Origin: Cloeon dipterum
Lineage: Eukaryota > Arthropoda > Insecta > Ephemeroptera > Baetidae
Reading direction: 5' to 3'
NCBI RefSeq assembly: GCF_949628265.1
Contig: NC_088789.1
Location: 32,729,883-32,793,882 of the forward strand
DNA: 64,000 nt
Every line of letters begins with the position of its first letter. Positions within the stretch are counted from its first letter, which is position 1. The translations under genes were made by a program, and so were the position numbers. Positions 56,551 through 64,000 of the stretch are shown here, piece after piece. The notes beneath the pieces are model-generated. The model ran no database searches. It worked only from the letters and a program-made list of their open reading frames with translations, and was not told the origin of the DNA.

Positions 56551-57951
56551 CTAACGTGATGCAATATTGTCGAGTATTTCCTTCAGCGTCAAGGTCGGGG
56601 TGGTGATTTCCCTCAGCCACTGGAGCATGTGCTTGTTTTTTAACTCGCTGGCGATGTGCAAAGCGATCTTTCCTTCTGGTCCTAGTCCATTGACCATGCT
56701 CTTCTTTTTTGCGTACACAAACTTGGCGCTGAGCAGCCTGTTTCTTCCCACGCAATAAAGCAGCAGATTGCATCCTTTAAAATCGACGTCTAAATCAGCG
56801 CCATATTTGATCAGTGCCTCGGCCATGTCCAGTCTTGTTTTGCAGAGGGCAACGTGAAGCGCCGTTTTGCCTAGAACATCCTTTCGGTTCATGTCTTTCA
56901 GGGGCATTTTCGGGGCAAAGAATCGAATGTTCGCCAATCCGTGCGATTTATTCAAAACAGAATAGTGGAGAACCGTGCCCAACGTGGTACTATCGACAGC
57001 AGTCACGTCAAAGCCCTGACGGACCATCCATTCGCACACATCAGGCCTCGAATGCTGAGAAGCTAAGTGGAGAGGATAGATGAGGAACTCATCCATCTCC
57101 TTTCCGGCCAGGTTGAGGAATTCTCCAATGCTCTCGACCTTGACGTTTTCATCGCTGATGAGTTCTTCAAGAAACGATGATTTTCTATCCAATATATGAG
57201 CGCCATGCTTCTTCATCAGATAATCTACCATTGGAATGTTTCCTTTCAAAAATGCGGATTTCAGAAGAAACTCCAAATCCGTCGGCAAAAGTTTCAGACT
57301 GAACTCTTCCATTAAAAACCTAACGATTTGCTCGCCGTGCTTCATGTTGTCACCGCTTGCCTTTAGAGCTGAAAGGAGAATTCCTTTTCTCACATGATGA
57401 GTGCTATATTCCAAGCTGCTTCTGCAGATCTCGACGACCCACTTCATGATGTCCAAGTCTCTGAACCCTGCCGCTGTGGGAATCAGATATTTCAAGTCGA
57501 TGTTGTTGTCCACGTTTCCCACGGACGCGTTTTTCTCGTACAAGGACTTCAATATGTCCAGTTTAACCTGATAGGCGATGCAGTGTGCCAAGAAGCTCAT
57601 ATCCTCTGATCTTTTGTTGAACAATGCAATGGCGAAGTCGTAGTTTCCCTCTTTGACGGCAACCATTTCCGCTCCCTCACCAACGTCATTTTTTCTTTTG
57701 ACGTCTGCTCTGAGGCTCGCAAAGTATTCGAGCAGTTGCAAGCCGTGCGCGGCGTTCCTGGCGGCGTAGTGGAAGACGTTGGAGCCTCTTTTGTCCACGG
57801 TGCCGACGACGTTGGCCCCTTTTTCCACGAAATAGCCGCAAATTTCCACATCGCCAACTTTGGAAGCGAAAAGCAGCATCGGAGTTTCACCTCTGTTTTT
57901 CATGACGAAATTTATTTTTGCTTCCAAAGATTTCATCGCGGAGAATTCCAT
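56551..57951 (-). CDS. Ankyrin-repeat protein ANK1, copy 3 (466 aa)
   Basis: One uninterrupted minus-strand coding exon. The open frame extends 26 codons further upstream to 58029, but that part is mostly the 5' UTR intron, so I start at MEFSAMKSLEAK, as in the sister copies. Ankyrin signatures: ETPMLLFASKVGDVEICGYF, NVFHYAARNAAHGLQLLEYF, GKTALHVALCKTRLDMAEAL. Differences from copy 2 are mainly scattered substitutions with no frame damage, which suggests that the protein sequence is under constraint. A TATA-initiator promoter lies at about 58800-58835. Confidence 0.9.
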   Translation of the reverse strand: MEFSAMKSLEAKINFVMKNRGETPMLLFASKVGDVEICGYFVEKGANVVGTVDKRGSNVFHYAARNAAHGLQLLEYFASLRADVKRKNDVGEGAEMVAVKEGNYDFAIALFNKRSEDMSFLAHCIAYQVKLDILKSLYEKNASVGNVDNNIDLKYLIPTAAGFRDLDIMKWVVEICRSSLEYSTHHVRKGILLSALKASGDNMKHGEQIVRFLMEEFSLKLLPTDLEFLLKSAFLKGNIPMVDYLMKKHGAHILDRKSSFLEELISDENVKVESIGEFLNLAGKEMDEFLIYPLHLASQHSRPDVCEWMVRQGFDVTAVDSTTLGTVLHYSVLNKSHGLANIRFFAPKMPLKDMNRKDVLGKTALHVALCKTRLDMAEALIKYGADLDVDFKGCNLLLYCVGRNRLLSAKFVYAKKKSMVNGLGPEGKIALHIASELKNKHMLQWLREITTPTLTLKEILDNIASR

Positions 57952-58792
57952 TTGAAGAATACTATTTTTGTTTTCTAGAAGTCGTTTTTCTAAAATGTAA
58001 GGAATCGGAATGTTAGAAAAATGCGTCAATGAAAGGAATTTAAAAACTCACTGCTCTCCTTTCGGTCTGGCGAGTCCGTCAATTGATCTTTTTCCTTTTA
58101 TGAGGGTAGCGTTGAGAGAATTCAAAAAATTCTGGAACATATAAAAGATAAAAATTTGGTAAGAATCTATAGTAGTATATTGGGTTGACATTTGACAATG
58201 GAGGATTGCATTCCTTTTCGAGAAAATGTACAAGACAAAGGCTAAAAAAGAACTATTTGACCGCGATTTGTTGCTATATAGCATAATTTTAAATTCCAAA
58301 CCGTCAAATTAATTTTATTTTTAATCGATAAATTACTCGAAATTGCGTTTCCAATTCCAGAAAATTATGAAAATAACAAGCGGCGCCATCAGTTGGCAGA
58401 TTAGAACTATTTAAATCTCCCAACTCGTGAATATTTAGCAAAAGTATTCTTCTGCAATTCAAAATTTAGAAGATTTTCACCCTTCTAATCACAATAAAAT
58501 GACTGAATTAATAGTAGTGAGAAATAAAACCTTCTAAGCTAAAATCAGCGAAAGTAAAATTCTCTAGGGTTCCTTTTCAGCTCTTTACAGTCCTTATATG
58601 AGGCTCTAAAGCGCCTTGAGGGACCGATTCTACCCTAAAATTCACCCCTGCGTGAGATTAAAATATGATTAAGCGAAATTGCGGCGTTATCAAGATCTAA
58701 GGATTGCAATCTGATAAGATTTATCACAAAATTGTTAGTTCCGACGATCAAGATAGTGTTTACCTGCTGCGCTGCTGCACGCGGTTGCTCAG

Positions 58793-58840
58793 GTGACTGC
58801 TGACTCACTGCTCACTCGCCTGCCTTCTTATATCAGGTGG
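58793..58840 (-). promoter_or_regulatory. Core promoter of ANK1 copy 3
   Basis: The minus strand reads gatataagaaggcaggcgag and then gtgagtcagcagtc: TATA box and TCAG initiator with the same 31-base spacing as copy 1. Confidence 0.6.
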
Positions 58841-58979
58841 CAATCAGCTGATTTTGAGAGCAATTGGCGGAAGCAAGGGCGGGAAATACAAATAAAAAAC
58901 GCGCGCTTTTCATCTCAAGCTCGTTCACTCGAAAAACAATGTGAATCTGATAAAAGAAAGAGAACTCGGGCAAGATGGA

Positions 58980-59152
58980 AAGTACGTCCTGTACCTCTGG
59001 CCGCAGAGTACGCTGACCTGGACATGTGTCGGTGGCTGCTAAGCCAAGGGGCTGACCCTGGACACTGAGGCCTCCGACTGAAGGTCCGTAATGGATTTTG
59101 CGGCCAGCCAAGAAGTCAAAGATTTACTGCACTCCGCACGAAAGTCAAAAGA
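58980..59152 (+). pseudogene. Divergent ankyrin relic beside ANK1 copy 3
   Basis: The plus-strand frame gives PLAAEYADLDMCRWLLSQG then a stop at 59066-59068, followed by the short frame MDFAASQEVKDLLHSARKSK from 59091 ending at a GTAAGT donor (59153). It is the equivalent of 34021-34236. Confidence 0.45.
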
Positions 59153-59159
59153 GTAAGTT

Positions 59160-60515
59160 TAAAACGCATCCAAGAAACATTGATGTTTAATTGGTCCGTG
59201 TGATTTTGAGATGCATGAAATGAATAAATTTGCAAAATTGAAAATGATCCCATTTTTAGACTCTTTTAATTAATAAAACTTTCATTCACTTCACAACGTC
59301 ATGCACAGTCTGTCGTCGGATGCGATAAGTTTCATAACAAAATTACGAAAGCATCCGCATGGGCATGGGCGCCTAAGATTTTTATTTTTTTGGAAAATTC
59401 TTTCACGTTTCTTAGCAGGTTTCTAAGTATTCTCTGATTGTTAAAAACGTAAAGCATTTGTGAGTCAGAATTCGCTAAGAATAAAGTTTAAGGAGATACT
59501 TTAATGAGAGATTCTCGACGATAGCTAGTAGCTCTCAACGAAGGTCATTAACAGAAACAAATAATGCAATTATATGGGAAAAAATATTTACTTTGTTCCT
59601 GATAAAGATAGATAAATATCTTTCTTGATTATATCCATTGTATTGTAAATAGCCTGTTAAAATTGAATTAAAAAAAAATTTAATTGTCATTTGAAGTCGC
59701 GGCGTTACGTGGATAAATAATAAATTGGAATCCCTGAAAGTGAATGATAATTTTCCTTCCACACAAGAACCCTTTATCAAAAATATCTTTCTGGTAGGTC
59801 GCGTAACATTCTTCTGATGCACAAAATAATGCCAAATGTTTGGTCTTTGCAGTCCAGATCGATCAATTTATAATAGCAGGAACAAAATAAATGAAAGTTA
59901 AAAACAAGACGAGTTAAGCGCGGTCGAGCAGTTAACTATATTATGTATTTTCGAGCGGCGGAGGATCGTGGATGATCTGATTCGACGGCGGTGGAATAAA
60001 TATTTCATATCTGGCCAAAGAACTTTCATGCTAGTGTTTTACCGCCAGATATAAATCGACTTGCTCACTGTTCAACTATGTAAAATTCACCTTTGAAGGA
60101 AATAGTTGTTTTTCAGCGGTCCAATTATTTAATTTAAAATTTATGGTTCAATTATCTTTTCTATAATCAACTTATGTACGTAGTAGATTTGTTTTAAAGG
60201 AATTTATTCTCTAAAACCTTGATTTAATCACAGAAAATTGTTTTCATAGTTTATGATGTGTATATAGAATCTTCAATCCTCATTTTAAATAAAATAGTAC
60301 ATTTTAAATTGTTTATTGCATGTAGTTCTACCTTTATTGGAGGTTGAAGGGATAACTTTTACGATACACTAAGGCGCATTATCAAAATAAAGTGATCCGA
60401 ATTTAATTTATTATCTAGAGAGCAAATCAATCTTCACTACTTTCTTTAAATTCATTTCCATATGCTGCAGCACAAAAATAAATACGCAGACTAAATATCA
60501 AAATAAACGAAAAAT
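59160..60515. other. Spacer between ANK1 copy 3 and LRR copy 4
   Basis: No gene. The left part parallels 34240-34750. The section about 59662-60515 is absent from the sister block because of the deletion that truncated LRR copy 2. Contains another copy of the LRR 3'-flank motif cluster near 59915. Confidence 0.5.
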
Positions 60516-62328
60516 TCATGGTTTGAAACCTAAACTTCCAAATTTCTCGCACTCCTTGAAAATCTTGATCATAGCCTTATCAATATGCTCCTTAACCAAC
60601 TTCATCTTAATCATTTGGTTGCAGCTGGCAAAAAAGAAGCCGTTGTAAAGAGAAAGAGAGACGTGAATCAGTAAAGGAAGGAACGCAGATGCAGTCTTGG
60701 CCAGGCGTGCGGCAGCCCTGAAGTGGGCCATGTTGAAGTTTGAATTCCAGGCGTAGGTGTATACCTTGCGCAAGTGCAAGGACTGCAACTGCCTCAGGAC
60801 CTTCTTCTGCTCGATCAGGGTGGCTAAGCTCCTCAAGTCCTCCACTTTGTACTTTCCTTGCAGCGTAATGTTCTCAAGTTTAGGCGAAGACAGGATGCTC
60901 GACAGAGGCATGACGCAATCGACATCCTTACTGTGGAGAAATTATAAATAAGTGATTACATTTTTAAAATAAAAATTTACCTATTAACCCAGGAGAAATC
61001 TCGCAGTTCTGGGAAGGCATCTGCGTCTGGAATGATGACGTCGCTCAAGTCAAGTTCTTCCAGTTGCAGACCGCATTCAGAAATGCGTCCGAACGTCAGT
61101 CCTTCCAGTGGAGTGTCGGGATCGGCAAAGATGTGGAGCCTGCGCAGTTTCTGTCCGTAAACTCTCATCAAATTGTCCACGTCGGTCAAATCACAGCTTT
61201 TCAAAACCAAAGTTTTCAAGTTTTGAAATTTATCCAAACTATCCACTCCATATTCGTTGATGAAAGAACCGCTCACCTACAAAAGAAAACTCATATTTAA
61301 ACAAAATTACGTGCATTATATAATAAATTACCTCCAAGTGAGTGATGAATGGGTAATTGACGTGGAGTTCCTCCTTGCCATCAATAGACTCACCACCAAG
61401 GCCCAAATATAAGACTCTCCTTCGCTGATTTGGCGTTTTGTCCTCCTCCTCCTCGTGCAGACGGACAGTTGTGACCTCGTCCCGCTGCCAGGTGCAAATG
61501 CAGTCCAGCTGAGGGGCAACCCTTGAAAAAACCGACAGGAGAAATGGGCACCAATCATCCTTTTCAAGCACTCTCAGGTGCTGCAGGGCTCTTGAAAGGT
61601 CGTTTCCACAGCCAGAATATTCAATGTCGTAATAGAGACATCCGACGCTCAACACTCTAAGACTTGGCAAAGCTTTGCACAGCTCAAGTAATCCGTCACG
61701 GTCAAATTCGCAACATCCGAGCCGCAGAACCTGCAGCTTCTGCATTTTTGTCAGCGGCTGCAGCAGGTCCTGAATGATGAGCTTGGGATATTCACTCGCC
61801 ATCGACAATTCTTCGATGTTTGGCGCGGCTTGAACCAACAACTCGCACACCTTTAACAGAGCCGCAGCGCGGTTACAAATTTATAATAATTCAACTTAAA
61901 AGATGAAATTTGCAGACCTTGATAAACGAGCTCTTGATTTTTTCACTCGGGCAAAACGTGAATATGTTCGTAAAGTCGACCGAGACAGTCCGCTCGCCGA
62001 CCAGGTGTGGCAGCGCCTGCATCATCTTGTCAAACTGCTCCAAATTTCCACCATAATATGGGACAAAAAATCTCCACTGCAAAATCCTCTGCAATAGTTT
62101 CTCGCGAATTTGAGAGCCTGTGAAACAGACGGGTAATTTTATAACTGTCATCGCATAAAAACTAATAAATAACTTACGTAGGTTGAAATCTTTATACAGT
62201 TGGAAATTTGCGGCAACGAACTGCAGCGCCAGATCCTCCAGCCTCTGCTTCCTCGCCAGATTCTGGAGTCTGACTTTGGTCAACTCCACTAACTGAACAT
62301 CGCTTTTCTGTTGTTGCTCGGCGCTCAT
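60516..62328 (-). CDS. F-box-like/LRR protein, copy 4 (intact, 526 aa)
   Basis: Five coding exons on the minus strand: 62178-62328, 61918-62117, 61332-61850, 60981-61276, 60516-60930; in phase, 527 codons. Exon 2 ends at a less usual donor (atcaag/GTCTGC), where the sister copies have cag/GTGTGC. The start MSAEQQQKSDVQLVELTKV follows a tttctgcag acceptor. The F-box-like part is NLRSQIREKLLQRILQW. LRR units include LQVLRLGCCEFDRDGLLEL and LKTLVLKSCDLTDVDNLMRV. Two extra codons occur around FVPYYGGNLEQF in exon 2. No signal peptide. It is the intact counterpart of broken copy 2. Confidence 0.83.
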
Positions 62329-62601
62329 GCTGCAGAAAATGTACATAATTAATAGTCAATCTATATCTACTACGATTTTCATGGACATCCATAGCCACGC
62401 ACCAGAATTATTTCGTGATTTTAATCAGAAACAAATCCTCGAATACATAATCATCACAGAATTAGAAATATAAACAAACGAGGATCGCAGCTAATAAGTC
62501 TTTGGGCTATTTACCTGAACTGACGTGAGATACTGCTCAAATTCCTGAGAGAGTTTTCAGCAAAAATTGAATCGATCAAACACAAAAAACAAAAAGCAAA
62601 T

Positions 62602-62706
62602 ATGGCCGACGCCGCTCAAAGCACAGGCGCCGCTGGACTAAAAAAGGGATTTGAACGAGGAGTTAAAGTAAAGTCTGCAAGAAGCTCAAATTCCATCAAA
62701 TTTTGA
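62602..62706 (+). other. Small divergent ORF upstream of LRR copy 4
   Basis: A 34-codon frame, MADAAQSTGAAGLKKGFERG and onward to a stop, starting about 90 bases from the LRR 5' UTR exon and pointing away from it. The copies at 53989 and 36658 keep the ATGGCCGA start but shift frame within it. It may be the first exon of a lost divergent gene, or simply an open stretch at a two-way promoter. Confidence 0.3.
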
Positions 62707-63436
62707 CTGAAATTGCCACAATTTCAATTTAAATAATAAAATTCTCGTTCTTTAGAAATTCATTTACATTCATTAATCATTCTTGTAGCTCACGTACAAA
62801 GGTAATATACATTTCTCCGCAACTCACACCCTATCGCCACGCGCCTAGTTGCCACGAGTGCCGCACCGAAACGCCCGTGTGGCGATTGGCGATCATTGTG
62901 CTATTTGTAAGGACCAATGAGATTGCTCAATTTATTTTTCTCACTGTCAGTATAGGCGCAAAAGGAACCATGGTTAAAAGGCGCCTAAGAATTTTAGTTC
63001 TTTGAAGATTCTTTCACGATTTGTAGCATTATTTGTTGGATGAATTCTTTAAATAAATGCTACATATGTACAGCTTCATGATTGAGTCATAATTCGCTAC
63101 GTATTATTATAATTTTATAATAAATCTATCATTACATTTAATGGCAGCTAAACTATTATTTGGAAAGTGCAGAAATAAACAAAATTACATATTATCTAAT
63201 ACGCAGTCTTTTCATCTCAAAACCAGCATTTTAAACGGTTGTTTACTAAAACTCCATACGATTCCTGAAAAAAATTTATTACTAAAATGGCCAAGAACAT
63301 GTGTATCATTGTAAAGCATTTAAAAAAAATGATTACCGCTGTAATCTTGGCATTACTACTGGTCTACTATCAAAATTCTTTTCACACGCTCCAAGAATTG
63401 AGGCTTAAAACTATTTGCATTGTATGAAGCTAAATG

Positions 63437-64000
63437 TTATTGGTTATCGATGTTCAAACCGCAAATCTCAAAATATAGTGAAATAGCTTCGTCAGCAGAT
63501 TCGGTATCATTCGGCTTCAAATCGTGTAATTCGCACACAAGCCACTGACGCATTTCCTCATTGCCATTGTTCCGGGCGATGAGCATTGCAGTCTTCCCAT
63601 TCTCTCCACTTGCCATGCTCTTGTCCAATCCGAAAACGAATTTAGCACTCTCCAGCTGATTGGCCGACACGCAGAAAAGAAGCAAATTGTGTCCTCCACA
63701 TTTTTCGTGAATGAGGGATTTGTTGTGTTCGAGCAGAACCTTCGCAAAATGTCAAGCTTTCCGAACTTGAGGGCAAGATGAAGAGCATTTTCTTCGTCGA
63801 CGTCGTCTTTGTAATAGGCTTCTCCTTGGTCAAGTTGCCCGATGAAGCACTGAATTATTTCCAATCCGTGAGCTTCGTTGAGCACAGCACGGCGTAAAAA
63901 TGAAACCTTTGTCATTTCGGTTGCAGTTTCAAAATTCAGCTTGGTCATCAGCCATTGGCACATTTCGACGTTTGCAAACTCTGCCGCGAGGGGTAAAATG
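63437..64000 (-). pseudogene. Ankyrin protein ANK2, copy 2 (3' part, frameshifted, runs off the window)
   Basis: Minus-strand equivalent of 37486-38050. Two extra A bases near 63747 (ttcgcaaaatgtcaagc, where copy 1 has ttcgcaatgtcaagc) split the frame into two overlapping pieces. Upstream of the shift the sequence reads MCQWLMTKLNFETATEMTK; downstream LLFCVSANQLESAKFVFGLD. The C-terminal end also differs from copy 1 (ICGLNIDNQ). The 5' two-thirds lies beyond the right edge, so the overall state is unknown. Confidence 0.8.

Noticed and set aside
57952-58029. N-terminal extension of ANK1 copy 3 (MTHFSNIPIPYIL...)
   Set aside because: It crosses a conserved acceptor and reads mostly 5' UTR intron; the other copies have no such start.
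1-64000. CRISPR arrays, bacterial operons, ribosome-binding sites, rRNA
   Set aside because: Spliced genes, arthropod promoters and transposons show a eukaryotic nuclear genome; no regularly spaced short repeats or rRNA-like stretches were seen.

Overview
This is a stretch of animal nuclear genome, almost certainly from an insect or a close arthropod relative. Coding exons are joined by GT-AG introns, many of them only 50-120 bases. There is a four-exon Yellow/major-royal-jelly-family gene, and the spaces are AT-rich and full of short non-autonomous DNA transposons. I cannot name the species from the sequence. The compact introns and lineage-specific gene arrays would suit a small-genome insect.

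Two single-copy genes anchor the window. A Yellow-family gene (20476-23174, minus) encodes a 458-residue secreted-type protein with an unusual C-terminal membrane anchor. An ADAMTS-like extracellular-matrix gene (39978-48086, plus, 14 exons, 639 residues) has TSP1, Cys-rich, spacer, TSP1, WAP and PLAC parts.

Around these lies a mosaic of repeatedly duplicated genes from four families. (1) RCC1-repeat/BTB proteins: five copies at 4148-7244, 13250-15719, 16780-19637, 26830-30343 and 54779-55261, all minus; only the second reads intact. (2) A 465-468-residue ankyrin protein (ANK1): three intact copies at 10596-12002 (plus), 31626-33023 and 56551-57951 (minus). (3) An F-box-like/leucine-rich-repeat protein (LRR): copies at the left edge (plus), 34722-36367 (broken), 50917-51080 (relic), 51925-53723 (intact) and 60516-62328 (intact). 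(4) A second ankyrin protein (ANK2): 37486-38940 (intact) and 63437 to the right edge (shifted).

The layout shows how the mosaic grew. The block from about 29.87 to 39.0 kb (RCC1-BTB start, Yellow tail, ANK1, LRR, ANK2) reappears in the same order from about 54.78 kb to the right edge. The left edge is an inverted copy of parts of 49.5-52.4 kb. Two RCC1-BTB copies carry behind them the last codons of the Yellow gene, which fixes the direction of copying. Several DNA transposons lie in introns and exons of the copies and give their relative ages. BTB, F-box-like and ankyrin proteins are all commonly substrate receptors or scaffolds for ubiquitin ligases, so the array may be a fast-changing set of adaptor genes; that functional reading is inference.
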